A DNA stretch of 64,000 nt from assembly GCA_023053575.1 (NCBI GenBank), contig JAKZAP010000077.1:1-64000 (forward strand), given 5' to 3'. This DNA comes from Branchinecta lynchi (taxonomy: Eukaryota; Arthropoda; Branchiopoda; Anostraca; Branchinectidae). Below the pieces are notes generated by a model. It ran no database searches. It worked only from the letters and a program-made list of their open reading frames with translations, and had not been told where the DNA came from. A program made the translations under genes and the position numbers. Below, in pieces: positions 46,897-58,141 of the stretch (position 1 is its first letter; each line of letters starts with the position of its first letter).

Positions 46897-47591
46897 TGCA
46901 TCAGTGAGCAATCCCTCACCATAATCACTGTAGCTCAACATTCTTCCCGAGAGGTTGCCCATACTCGATTTTACTGCGCAGCAAGTGCCAGGTGTCGCGG
47001 TGCCCGGCAGATGCCATCACCACTTACCACATCTTAGAACATTAAAATCGACATTAAAGCTCGAATTCTCAGTTTCTACGATTCGGTAGAATTTTTGAAA
47101 GATTCGGTAAAAAAAATTAAACATTGCTTGGAGAGGGTCTGTAGCTGACGGGACATGTCCATACGCTGGTGGACCCAACTCGACATACATCTGAGGGGCG
47201 TTCTTCCATCTCCACCTGAATGCATATCCCCCAGGTGAGGATACCCCAGTTATATTTTAAGACCCCCATTGGGCTGGGTCTCCCCTTGGTGATCACCTCC
47301 ATCACCACTGGAGGTACCCTGCATATAGTCCAGATATAACGAAGCTTCTTTGCTTTCCTTTTTGGCGAAAACAGCAATAATTGGAACCCATAGCCTACCC
47401 ATCAATACTCTTGTGACCTATGACTAATTCTCCTTGCCTTGCCCCCACAACTGTCTCACTGTGCATCAGTGAGCAACCCTTCACCGTAATCACTGTAGCT
47501 CAACATTCTGCCCGAGGGGTTGCACCGCGCCAAGTGCAGCGGTGCCCGGCTGATGCCATCAGCAGTTACCACATCTTAGAACATTAAGAAA
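46897..47591 (+). repeat. Direct repeat pair upstream of the MCPH1-like exon
   Basis: 46897-47045 and 47464-47591 share CATCAGTGAGCAAT/CCCTC, GTAATCACTGTAGCTCAACA and TACCACATCTTAGAACATTA blocks, offset about 567 bp. The second copy has a ~20 bp internal deletion. The segment between (47333-47443) is the repeat also found at 40911. Confidence 0.8.
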
Positions 47592-47761
47592 GTCAGCATG
47601 TTTAGAAGTGGAATCGCCTGATTTATGGCGTACTGGTCTCAGCCGCTGCCGGGAAAGTGTATAGAGCACGTGCGGGGGGTGGGTAACGCCTCGATCCGTC
47701 CTTCAATGTTCCTTCCTCTATACTTTAAATCTAAACCTCATTTCATATATATTTTCCAGAA

Positions 47762-49372
47762 ATGTTGATTGGAAACGCAAGGAAATTGGAGCAGTGGCTG
47801 GAAGAAGACTTTACATCGGCAAGTCCAGCCTCGTTGTCAAAGCCATCTGGACGCGCCGCTTTTACTCCTGACCGGTTTGTGAAAGCTCTAGATAGAAGAG
47901 ATGAGCTTTTAACACAACTAAGTAAATCTAAAGGGAAGAAAAGAATTACGAGTGATGGGGGTACAGCATCAGCTTACAAAGCTGCTTGCAAAACGCCAAA
48001 ATCAGCAAAGACAGTAGGTAGTTCAGCTGAGGATTGTGATACTCTCGATTACGAGTCTGTAGCAACACCAAAGCCACTTGAAACAGACTGCACTGGTTTG
48101 GCCAAGACGAATATGGCTGTTCCGTCAACTCCGAAATCAGCATTGACAACAGTCGGTACAGTGTCCTTGGGGTTGAGACGTCATGTGCTTGAAAAGAGCG
48201 TTTCTGATCCTATGAGATGTTCTATATTAGAAGAACCAGGCGCAAGTACTGATTTAAATTCATGTGTTGAAACTGCTGCTCAGACGAGGGTTGACCAGTC
48301 CAGTATATTGAAGGATGTCGTAGCTTTTGTTGATGTGAGAACTGGGGCTGACAACAGGAGTGAAGCTTTTCAAGAGCTTATGAAAAACTTAGGAGCAAAG
48401 GTTGTCACCAAGCTTGGTCCTACGGTGACTCATGTGATTTTTAAAGAAGGACTCAAATCAACTTTTGTTAAAGCAAAGAAACTCGGGGTTCCTCTTGTGT
48501 CAACCCTGTGGGTCAAAGCTTGCTCTGAACAGGGTATGAAAGTACCTGACTCGCAATATGCCCCAATAAATCTGGAGCGATACGAGTCCCCGTTCTTTTC
48601 CTCACTCAGAAAGCGACGGTGGATGCAGCCTAGACCCCTAGAAGCTGACCTTGAGTATGCAACAATGCTACAGAAAAAGCGACTTCAGCGGCTGAAGAAG
48701 AAAAATCCAGATTTGTGTGGTGATGAAAACGTTCCACAAAAAGAGACCACACCAGAGCCTGAAAAGAGGCAGCCGCTGTCTACACTGCAGATCTTGCAAG
48801 CGTTTTCTCCTGGAACGCCATTGCTTGGTTCAAAGAAAAAAAATACAGTTGCTGACAGTGACAGCGAAAGTGAGTATTGTACCCCTCTTATTGTTCGACT
48901 GTACGAGAACCTGCTGAAAGAGAGCGAGCAAAAGAAACAGTTGGATGACCCACAAGAAAATGCTCTATCTGGCATCAAGCCACTTGACAAAACGGAGGAA
49001 CCGTCCTTGAATGACTCCTTTACAGAACTGACTTCTAAGTCGAATCGATCCAGTGACATTGAAAAATCAGTTCTGCCGACAGAGAAACTGCGAGAAAAAC
49101 ACAAGAGTAAGGAAATGAAGAAACCCATTGCAGCAGCTGTGGACAAGAGAAGAAGGCTCGTTGCTGAAGTTCGAAATAGTGTGATCACAGACCCTAAGAC
49201 TCCAGACGAGGAAAGATATACTCAGAGCCAGTGTCCCGAACCTTATTCAGAAGTGAGTTTGTTGAAAGACCCAACAAAGCAGCAGTTTTGTGGCTTGGAA
49301 GAAAAGTTGAAACTCCCCAAGAAAGTGGGAAAATCCAAAGGGGAAAATCCAAAATCCAAAAAAATAAGATGA
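47762..49372 (+). CDS. MCPH1: Microcephalin-like (MCPH1) BRCT-domain exon
   Basis: 536 codons in one exon. A good acceptor (ATTTTCCAG, AG 47758-47759) lies 2 nt upstream of the ATG, so the coding sequence may continue from an earlier exon and this ATG may be internal. One BRCT domain covers residues 182-270: ILKDVVAFVDV, LGAKVV (G211-A212), THVIFKEG, and LVSTLWVKAC with W250. It is followed by KRRWMQP, a block also seen after BRCT1 of vertebrate microcephalin. In that family the N-terminal BRCT supports chromatin/centrosome roles in chromosome condensation and DNA-damage response. The N-terminal 181 residues and the Ser/Lys-rich tail are low complexity. A strong donor (GAA|GTGAGT, 49252) could end the exon in phase 0. 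BRCT2/3 were not found whole. Confidence 0.8.
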   Translation: MLIGNARKLEQWLEEDFTSASPASLSKPSGRAAFTPDRFVKALDRRDELLTQLSKSKGKKRITSDGGTASAYKAACKTPKSAKTVGSSAEDCDTLDYESVATPKPLETDCTGLAKTNMAVPSTPKSALTTVGTVSLGLRRHVLEKSVSDPMRCSILEEPGASTDLNSCVETAAQTRVDQSSILKDVVAFVDVRTGADNRSEAFQELMKNLGAKVVTKLGPTVTHVIFKEGLKSTFVKAKKLGVPLVSTLWVKACSEQGMKVPDSQYAPINLERYESPFFSSLRKRRWMQPRPLEADLEYATMLQKKRLQRLKKKNPDLCGDENVPQKETTPEPEKRQPLSTLQILQAFSPGTPLLGSKKKNTVADSDSESEYCTPLIVRLYENLLKESEQKKQLDDPQENALSGIKPLDKTEEPSLNDSFTELTSKSNRSSDIEKSVLPTEKLREKHKSKEMKKPIAAAVDKRRRLVAEVRNSVITDPKTPDEERYTQSQCPEPYSEVSLLKDPTKQQFCGLEEKLKLPKKVGKSKGENPKSKKIR

Positions 49373-49605
49373 GTGACGATAAGTGCTCAGAAATTGTAGC
49401 TAGTGAAATCTTGCAAGAAAAGGTAGACGCAACGAGAAAAAAGGCTGCTGTTCCATCTGGCTTAAGACGTGAAGCTAGGAGGTGTAAATCCGAAAGTTGG
49501 CATCCCGAAAAAGTACAGAGGACTTGGAGTTCCAAAACTTTCAGCCAAATGTAAAAGCCTTTCTTTTGAACTACCGTCTATTGTCTGTACCAGTTTAGAT
49601 AGATT
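49355..49605 (+). pseudogene. MCPH1: Frame-shifted continuation of the MCPH1-like exon
   Basis: After the TGA at 49370 coding-like sequence continues in the +1-shifted frame (MSDDKCSEIVASEILQEKV and AVPSGLRREARR; stop at 49552). It then returns to the original frame (NPKVGIPKKYRGLGVPKLSA, then PSIVCTSLDR, about 49485-49600). The last block resembles the start of MCPH1 BRCT2 (a V-x-TS motif). The first shift falls at an A7 run (about 49352-49358). Either the assembly has homopolymer errors or the gene is broken. Confidence 0.45.
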
Positions 49606-50880
49606 CATAGTTAGATATATATCGCTTTTATTCTTTTCGAACTATCGTGGTGAAATCCAAATTTGTCGAAATCGTCATATATACATGTAGACACTCATAT
49701 ATAATATGTCAACGTCAGAAAAGTAAACACTAAATAAGATTAAAATTTTTACGAAAGACGGTACAAACGTCTTTTCATACCGTACATGGTCACATTTTAC
49801 GTGTTGGAGTTGTGGGATCACCACTGAGGCCGCTCTTGCAGGTCGCTCGCGAGCAGTATTGAACGGTGGCGGAAGTATATACTTATGGATAGGGTGCTCA
49901 GTCATTTTCTTACCGGAAGCCATGCACAGTTTCAACCTACGGGGCTCAGGGGACCGGAGTTTAATTTCTGAAGGAGCTCATTGTAAGGAATTTTGGGGGA
50001 TCATGACAGGGAAAATCGGGAGTTTTGGGGTCAGGGAAAATCGTGAAAAGTCGTGAAGGTCAGGGAAATCAATAAAAAAGTCAGTCTATACTTATTCATT
50101 GAGTCTTTTTTTACTGGAAGTTTCTTTTTCGTCGGTTCTCAGCCCAAAGTTTATCAGTTGATACTCCGTTCTTTGGGCCGTCCCAGTCTGCTTCAACTTA
50201 TACGACGGCTTGTTTGTTTGAATTGAAATTTGTTTCAATTCAGTTTTTTTTTCAAAACCGATACAACGGTCAAGCCGATTTGGTGGATCCTCATTAACAC
50301 TAATTATATACAAAAGATAGTTCTACACTTGTTTGGATATAACAAAGACTTATCAAACATAACACAAAATATTCAGATCTATATACAATTAATGATGCGA
50401 GTTAAAAAGGTTCACAAAAGCGGTAACAAGACTTCTTAGGTAATGAGTCGTTGTATGTTTAATTGTCTGCAATTTGGGTATTGGCTGGGCTACCACTCTC
50501 TCAGGCCTCCACTCTTGCCGCTGAAAAATTTCGCGTATTGTTTTTATGTTTTCGTGTATTGTAACACAGTGTCATTAGCGGTCATGATTATTTCATGATT
50601 ATTTGATTATTTACACATGATTTTATACATGATTATTTGCCTGATTTCGCTTTTTTCTCTCCTTGTTCTTTCTTGACAACTTATGTATTTGAAGTCGTTC
50701 CTGTCAGTGACGTTACGATTGTCGTTTGTGTTTAAGACATGGTGTTTTCAGACGTTTGTCGATATCTGTGATTGTAATACTATAGTTGACAAATAGTAAT
50801 CTGTTTTAGAAAATGAGGAATCGCATTGTTAATTTCTCGTACAGTTTGAACAGCTTTACCAAGCTGATGGATGTTTTGTT
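49606..50880. other. Intergenic; TCAGGGAAAA repeat at about 50006-50083
   Basis: AT-rich, with a short run of GGTCAGGGAAAATCGTGAAAA-like units, a pattern common in animal dispersed repeats. No gene seen; the downstream BRCT exons expected for MCPH1 were not found here. Confidence 0.5.
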
Positions 50881-50882
50881 CA

Positions 50883-52110
50883 GATTTTTTTATGGCACTT
50901 TCCCTTCGGCCAAGTGCCATATAGCGAGCGCAAATTCTGTCCGTCCGTCGGCCTGGCGGTCTGACCTGGTTTTTCTAGTTTTGGGCACTTCCACATAAGC
51001 TAGGACGATGAAACTTGGCAGGCGTACCAGGGACCCCAAAAGATTAAGTTAGAACTGGTCACTTCCCCGGTCCGAGCATCGTGGGGGGAGTGGAGAGGGA
51101 GGGCTTTTGAATGGGGGGATCGGATCTTAATGAAAATTTATATTTGGAAAGACCGCGTGTCTCAGACGACTCACTGTTCGATTCAGAGGTAAGAAGACAT
51201 GCTGAACAAGATGATGAAAACCATTTTCTCGCCGGACAAGTAGTTCGTCCGGAATCTGGCAAAAAACCCGAAACATATTCAAACAATGTTTATAACGGAC
51301 ATACGTCAGCTACGATTCTTCTTTTGCGACATTTCGGCCCTTCTTGGCAAGGGTCCTCGTTAGGATGTCATCTTGTGGGTCAACGTCGGGGAAGGAAACA
51401 AACCTGTCAAGGTTTGTTTCCTTCCCCGAAGGATTGCTGACGAAGAATCGTAGCTGACGTATCCGTTGTAAACATTGTTTGAATATAGGTTTCAAAGTCA
51501 GTTTGGGCTCAAAGAATATTTAAAACCCGAAAAGTTGGTTAAAAGTAAAAGTATTATTTGAAGATGATTAGACAACAGATTTACGAGTAAGAAGGCATGC
51601 TGAACACTTATATGAAAAACATTTTCCACCCGGACAAATAGTTCGCCCGGAATCCGGCCAAAACCGGAAAATATGTTAAAAGCAAAAGTTTTATCTGAAG
51701 TTGACTGAATGATAGATTTAGGGGTAAGAAGAGACGCTGAGTCTGTATATCACAATCATTCCTTACACGGACATATAATTCGTCCGGAATCCGGTTGAAA
51801 CCGGAAATTTGTTTGTAAGTTAAAGTTTTATTTGAAGTCGATTAGATGTCCTTTAGGGGATACTCTGAGTTCGTTTCTGAGTTTTCTTTTTTGCTGGACA
51901 AGTAGTTCGCTCGGAATTCGGCCGAAACCTGAAATTTGGCAGAAGTAAAGCAGGAAGTTTGGATCCCAAATATCTAATATTTGATCCATGCAATTGGGTC
52001 TTGTCTTCGCCAGATCCAGTCTTCGCCAGGCTAATCATCAGAGAAAACCAAGTTCAGATATACCTCTTTAAGTCATATCTATTTTGACGATACTGACCGA
52101 AACTTTCTGC
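50883..52110. repeat. Composite family B + family A element
   Basis: Opens with hairpin TATGGCACTTTCCCTTCGGC ... AAGTGCCATA (about 50892-50922). A family B block (GGACGATGAAACTTGGCAGG) follows, then about five family A units from 51180. Embedded are an inverted repeat pair (51277-51315 / 51446-51485) and a perfect 19-bp hairpin (51386-51429). The end (51947-52107) folds back on itself. The direct junction of B and A suggests they are parts of one larger mobile unit. Confidence 0.7.
51386..51429. repeat. Perfect 19-bp stem hairpin
   Basis: TCGGGGAAGGAAACAAACC, a 6-base loop, then its exact complement. It is nested inside a longer inverted repeat (51277-51485) that carries GTCAGCTACGATTCTTC on both sides. 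Confidence 0.9.
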
Positions 52111-52189
52111 TTGTTGAAAATTTGCGGAATTTACAAAAATATAAATTTACAAAATTACAAGAATTACAAAAATTTGAAATTTTTGAAAT

Positions 52190-52447
52190 TTGCTGGTGGA
52201 AGGAGACACGGCTTCGCTTGGTAGCTGCCATGAAGAGCAATCTAGTTCAGGCATGAAAGAAAATTCGGTTGCACGCGGGGTCAATAGTTCAGAACAGCGT
52301 CCGGCCAAGATTTGTCGTGCGAGCCCTAACTTCTTGTCTTCTGAGGCTGATGTTGTTTCGCGAGTCATGCGTTCGGAAGCTTCCAAAAAAAAAAAGGCAA
52401 GCGTGGCATTACGGTGGCGACAAAAACCTAACAGATTTTGTACTTAG
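52190..52447 (+). other. Candidate coding segment, unassigned
   Basis: An 85-codon open frame without an upstream ATG at its start. It is Ser/Lys-rich (EEQSSSGMKENSV, SSEADVVSRVMRSEASKKKK) and unlike the surrounding repeats. It could be a detached exon, for example of the MCPH1-like gene's disordered middle, or chance. No acceptor of good quality was seen upstream. Confidence 0.2.
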
Positions 52448-53090
52448 AAAACCCATTACTTTGGCCTACAAGAAATCACTTTGGCCTACAGGGAAGACAG
52501 GCATATTTACAAAAAAGATCATTATAGGGTTTAAAGGCTATTCAGTCAATAGACTATATAACCTACATGACATATACGTATAATAAGGGAAAAACTAATA
52601 GGACTAATAGGTAATAGGACTCCGCGTAAAAAAACTGGCCCTAAAGTTACCGCCAGACTAATATATTTAGTTTGAAATATCCAGGGTTGCCCACAGATGA
52701 AAACGTACATGATGTGCTTTAAACAATTCCAGAAATTCTTAAATTTAAACACTTTTGAAGTCTTAATAGCTCAAACGATTGTTAAGGAGCTTATCTTTCT
52801 AATGAAATAATAAAACTATGTAGTTTGCTGGAAGTTTTTCCAAGGAAAATGACAATTTAGTTAAAAAATGTAAAGAATTTTCCGAGAAAAATAGGTAGGT
52901 TTAAGAAAATAAAAAATACACCATTCGATAGCCGACAAAAAGATAATTCAGAACATGTATAGTTTGCTTGATTTAGTTTATACTGTCCCACTAGGAATAT
53001 TTTTTCTACAGTTGGTCTTTCTAGGCCTAATCTGCCTTTATAGGCTAAAAATTCGGTGTACCTCGGTACGTTCTCAGCACAAAAAGTTGG
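52448..53090. other. Intergenic, no gene seen
   Basis: AT-rich single-copy-looking sequence with short shadow ORFs only. A C-rich family B scrap follows at 53110-53260. Confidence 0.5.
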
Positions 53091-53329
53091 TCTAGAAAAG
53101 TTTTCCAAACCTTCTGCAGCTACCCCCCTCCCCTTTGTGCTACCCCCTTCCCCTTTTTTGAACGATATCGCGGTCTGGATTCCGGACTACTGCCACTTTC
53201 TAGGAATAAGCGGAAATCGGGGTACTAGGACCTCCCCCCCCCCCCCCAACAAAAAAACAATAGAAAAACATGAAAAAAAAACAACGTGTTGCTCTCGCAC
53301 AATTTCAGACCGAGAGGATTGGTAAGGTA

Positions 53330-54274
53330 TTAAATGAAACCTACCATACAATTCAGTGTAGTCGGTATCGCGAAGGATTTCAGTTTCTTGTTGTGAGGTC
53401 GACAACGGTGTTTTCATCCTTGATGTCCTGATGGGTAATACCAGACTTGTGGATGGCATGCGATTGTCTCGCGGCCCCTCGCAGAACATCTGAGAGGCAG
53501 CGGTTCCTCCAAAGCTCCCTGTTCTGAGATGTATTCGTATAGGTCTTGGGAAACGTCTGGTCGTTCCAAGATGAGTACAATGGTCTCACCAAGGTCGAAG
53601 TAGTCTAGTAGCTGAACACAGACGGCAATATGAGTGAATCGCTTCATCAGGACGACTTCCGTCGGGACTCGAGCGCCGTTCACCTGATAATGTGGTTCAT
53701 GAGCAAACTGCGGGGACGAAGAGTCCTTTGAGTAATAGGGTGTGGCCAGGCCTACTTTGCCCCTACGCAAAATGAAGACACCCACACAACGGCACGGAAA
53801 CAGTGGGAACAACCGAGAATTTAATTCGACTAATTCAAAGCGGGCGGGAGTAAAACAAATGCAATAGGTTGAACCCCTTCCGAGTTCCGAACACGAACAC
53901 CCACCAACATATGGAAAAGCCGATTACAATCCTAGACTACATCTGTCACTGCAGCTATTGGGCCATTAACCTGTGAAAACCGGACTATGTGGGTAGCTGT
54001 TTTCCGAGCAAAAATGATGTCTCAAAAATGATGATAGAAAATTAGCAACAAATACAAATCAAAATGACTCAACAGTAGGCTAGTGAACTGCAGATATTTA
54101 TGAAGGAGACATACCTCAGACCAAGAAGCGACACTTCTTCTTTTGATTCTTTTAATGGCGACAGGTGGGTTATCTTGAAGTCGGAATCCAGAATAAACTT
54201 TTCCGAAGCTACCTGCGCCCAGCAATCCACGAAGTCGGTAGGTACTGCGGAACCTTTCATAGTCCATGTCAAAT
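53330..54274 (-). pseudogene. Pim-type serine/threonine kinase pseudogene
   Basis: Exon 1 (54274-54115): start MDYERF at 54267, glycine loop LLGAGSFGKVYSG, then NPPVAIKRIKRR with the VAIK lysine, ending WSE before a strong donor (GAG|GTATGT). Exon 2 starts at 53683 after TTATCAG: NGARVPTEVVLMKRF, LLDYFDLGETIVLILERP, YEYISEQGALEEP. A frameshift (about 53505) follows. The catalytic loop reads HQDIKDEN (HRD changed to HQD); a stop ends this frame at 53380. Another frame shows ILRDTDYTELYG with the DFG segment missing. Pim kinases normally phosphorylate basic-motif substrates; this copy cannot encode an active kinase unless the breaks are assembly errors. Confidence 0.85.
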
Positions 54275-54389
54275 CTAAAATGTAAAATTTGTATGATTGG
54301 GTTGGCTATTCCTCTGAGAAGGGAAAAGATCAGGGTTACCTTCAAATCCTTTCTGCCTTGGGTTCGCTGACAACTTCTCATATCATAAC

Positions 54390-55168
54390 CGGGAGACAGC
54401 TAGTTTTTTATGTGATTTAGCTTCTAAGCTTAATGTCTCTACCGATAATAAGGGCGTCCCGAGCCTTTCTTCATTGGGAGGGGGGGGGGGGGGCTTGGTA
54501 AAATTGACCGAATCGATACCTGATTTTTACTGAATTTCTTAAAAAGCGGAGATTAAAAACAAATACAGATGCCTTCATGAAGCTACAACGTAAAAAGTTG
54601 TAGAGTATATACAGACAAGTCTAAAGTGAAAGTTGGTGCTTTTTTACGATTTTCCGCTTCTGTTTTTGTTTTCATGGATACGCCGTCACAAGCCCTTTAC
54701 CTCTGGAAGGCATCTCCAGTTTTGCCAACAGGACTTGAAATAATCGCCAAAACGACGTCGCTACCGGCTGTGCCCATGATTAATCCAGGCGCCGCATGCC
54801 AAATTTTTATTAATCCGCCTTTTTTTCTGGCAACATTTAACTACTTCCCATGCAAATTCTAGCTTTAACATGGTTCAAGCCCCCCAAATTCCAAATTCCC
54901 CAACACAAACTAAATGACGCACCCATCGTCTAACTAGTCAAGAATGCGCTGCAGGCGAAATTTTGTGGAAACTGATAATAAAAGTACCTTTGCGATCTCA
55001 AGATTCCCTATTAAGCCCAGAGCTGTCTGGCGAAACGAAAAGGCCTACCCGGGTAAAGAAGATACAAAAAACATTTGTTCGGAGTTCACAGCAAACAAAA
55101 GTAGGCTATTTTTCATCCTGATATGGTTATACCTGAAGTTACTGAAGTGGTGCAATCCTAATAAGTAA
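54390..55168. other. Intergenic upstream of the Pim relic
   Basis: Has a poly-G tract (54479-54494) and short ORFs (54626-54862, 54944-55168) without recognisable domains. Confidence 0.5.
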
Positions 55169-55340
55169 ACAAGAGCTGCTAGCTCATGTGGCACTTGTTA
55201 CGAATAGGGGATACCAAGTAAGTAGATGAGAATGTCACAAAATCCCCCGTGGACTGGACCTAGAAATAAGGTCCCTTGCCAAGAAGGGCCGAAATATAGC
55301 TCCAATAAAATTCAGCTGACGTATCCGTTTTGCACCATCA
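55169..55340 (+). repeat. Family B head with ATATGGCACTTG motif
   Basis: CAAGAGCTGCTAGCTCATGTGG followed by CACTTGTTACGAATAGG; the same head recurs at about 59028 and 62760. It is followed by CCCTTGCCAAGAAGGGCCGA (about 55272-55292), a small hairpin also present in the array unit (about 5238) and inverted at about 51335. Confidence 0.65.
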
Positions 55341-55800
55341 GATACGACATAATATTAATAAGAAGAGGTCAAGTGTTGAGGGCGCTGACGGATAAAAATA
55401 TTCTACCTCATTGCCTCATTTATTAGGTTGAGCACTAACAGCTAGTCCCACCTTCAATACTCTGCCAAGATGAGTACGAATAGTGGCTAGGGAGTCGATT
55501 ACTCCACCAACCAATCCTTTTTTAACAGGTCGAGTATTTAGCCGTCATCACCATGAATATTTGACCTCCTCTTAGAAATCTTAGGCCGAGTACGAACAGT
55601 GGTCAGCGCGTCAAGTACTCTACCTTCAATCCTTCAACAGCTAGAGTATTTTTAGCCGTCAGTGCCCGTTGGCCTCTTATTACTAATATTAGGTCGATTA
55701 CGAGCAGCTCCTGGGACGTCAAATATCCATCTATCCTGCTTAATGGCTGCCAATACTGGGAATACTCCACCTAGTTAACAAATCACATGGTCGAGTACTA
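55341..55800. repeat. Family E ~120 bp degenerate tandem repeat
   Basis: Units carry GTCGAGTACGAACAGTGG, GTCAAGTACTCTACCTTCAA and GAGTATTTTTAGCCGTCA blocks. One unit at the left edge is inverted (about 55340-55400). Three to four units were recognised. Confidence 0.6.
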
Positions 55801-55979
55801 TTAGTCCCTGGAGGGTTGGTCACTCCACCTTACAACTTTCTGGATTTCATTTGTATGATCCCGGAAAGATAGCTCCCATGGTAGTAATTACTCGACCTGT
55901 TCCTTCCTGAATCCAAGTTCCATACGGTCAGGTACTTTTATAGAGCTTCCCAGGTGCTAGATACTAAAAAGTAAGCTCA

Positions 55980-57620
55980 TATGGAACTTGCAACTGTATG
56001 TAGAAGGTAAGGGCTCTGTCAGATTGATCGGGTCCCTGATATGCCTGCCAAGATTCGTCTTGAAAAACGCCCCCACATGAATTCCGGTAGGCCCCATACC
56101 CACCCCAAGTGCCCGGCTCCAGTCCAATTCTGCAAACGATTTATCTAGAATAAATGCTTGTTGTTCCCAGCAAGTTTAACTCAGATCCCTCCATTCTAAC
56201 CGTTTCTTGAGATTTCCGATCACCCCCTCCCAACTCTCCCATAGCTAATGAATCCGCAATCATAAGTTGAGATGGAATCATTTGACAAGAATCATTTGAT
56301 CTAATCGCCTGGAAAATGTCCAAAAGAGAGCAGTGAGAATCATTCTGGTTGATCATAACTTTTCATATGAGGAGGCTCCCATTAACCTTGACGTTCCTGC
56401 GGCCCATCTGTTCCCCCCTTCCCTCCCGGCAATACTTCTAGCTTTTAGCTATTTAGATTAAAGTTGATTGATTGATTGATTAAAAGGTAATTTTCGACTT
56501 TGAAGTTAACATGCGCACTTTATGGGAGCTGAAACTTCATTTGTAAGCAAAACCATTGAGCAAAAATGATAATGGGCTCATGGGATCATGAAAATGTATA
56601 TTTTGCTTAAAAGTATTTTTCTTACTTCCTGTTCAAGATTGGTACTTCTTAGGAATAGTCGGATTTGGAAAGTGGCAATTTCAAGCCAATCTTGTCGAAT
56701 GTCTATTATTCCAGCCAAGTTGCATCGTCCTACCACATATGGAAGTACCTTAATTCGTGATCACAGGAATTCCGCCCCCCCCCCCCCCACCCCCCTCAAA
56801 CTCCCACAACAGTAGCCTGAGGCAATCTAGTTCTGAAAATAATTTATCCAGAGCATCTGTTTGTTATTCCCACAAAGTTCCATCCCAGTCTGTCCAGTAT
56901 CAGCCAGTCACGTATTTTCCGGTCCCCCCCCCCCCAACTGTTGTAGGATCAGGTCTGGAAATGAAAAAGACCAGCATAGATATTTCATCTGTGCAGTTAT
57001 TAAATTTCACTCAAATCTGATCACCCGTTCCAAAGTTACGCATAACTCAATATTCCGGATTCCCCCTCCCTCCACCCCACGTCTATCAGATCGAGTATAT
57101 TTGTATTTACAAGTCGTTTTGATCGGATCCCCGATATGCCTCCCAAGTTTCGTCGCAAACATCACCAAACCTGACATCACTAGAATTCAGGGAAACTCCC
57201 CCCCCCCCCCCCAAGGGTCCTAATCCAGTCCAATTGTACAAACGATTTATTTGGGGCAGATGCTTGTGCTTCCCAGCAACTTTCAATCCGATCCCTCCAT
57301 TCTCACTGCTTCTCTACATTTCGGGTCTCGCCCCGCAACTCCCCCATAGCTACTGAATCCGGGTCCGGACTTCAAATGGGACACCAAAGATATGTCCTTT
57401 ATTCACTCATCAAGTTTCATTCCAATCCGATCACCCGTTCCTAAGTTACACACTACTCATTTTTCAGATTCCCCCGCCCTCCATCCCCCCCTCCAGATGG
57501 TCGGGCCGAGAAATTGATTGTTTTCATGTTAGTTTGGTCGGGTCCCTGATATGCGTTTCATCGTCCTAGCACATCTGGAAGTACCTTAACTCGAAAAGTG
57601 TGACAAAAAAACCGGACCGA
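55980..57620 (+). repeat. Family B array (C-rich ~120-130 bp units)
   Basis: Units repeat three blocks: CAAGTTTCATCGTCCTAGCA-like, ATCCGATCACCCGTTC, and a poly-C/CCCCCAACTCCCCCAC tract before GGTCGGATCCGG. Poly-C tracts lie near 56768, 56925 and 57199. The complementary strand has runs able to form G-quadruplexes. An ATTGATTGATTGATT microsatellite lies near 56465. ORFs here come from the low-complexity sequence. Confidence 0.75.
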
Positions 57621-58002
57621 CCGAATTGTGATCGGTAAATTCAGTGCTTCCACTCGGGACGCTCCAGAAATATGTAGGCTCCTTTTAAAAGTAAGTATTT
57701 AGGTAGAAGCTAGTATGAAATGAAGTAGAAAAATAAGTAGATTCGTTCAATAATGCACAAGGGCATTTTCGACGGGAAGGATGCAGAGTCAAAAATTTTA
57801 ACGAATCTGTCAGAAATTTAGGGACAATCTGAGCTTGAGGCTAGATTATTTCAAATTTTCGAACCAGTTTTAAATTATTTTCAAATGCTAAAATTCAAAA
57901 ATTTATATATTTAAGTAAAATTAGCGATACTAAAAAGAGCAGCACGCCAGCTGATTAGGCAGCAACTGGGCATCAGTTTTCCAAAGCCTTACCCTAGGTT
58001 CA
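57621..58002. other. Intergenic, no gene seen
   Basis: AT-rich sequence between the family B array and the Harbinger-like terminus. Confidence 0.5.
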
Positions 58003-58141
58003 CACTGAGGAAATATCGGCCATCGCAGAGATTTTCGTCGCCAAAATCGGCGGTTTCTGTTGCTTGGTCAGGCGATTTCCAATGTTGGGAAAATTCAACT
58101 TTAATCGGGCGACAGTACGATTTTATGCACGCAACAGCAAC

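Noticed and set aside
46328..46928. Long minus-strand frames (156 and 136 codons) rich in Phe/Leu/Ile/Cys
   Set aside because: They overlap in two frames of A-rich DNA, have no recognisable domain, and look like composition-driven open frames.
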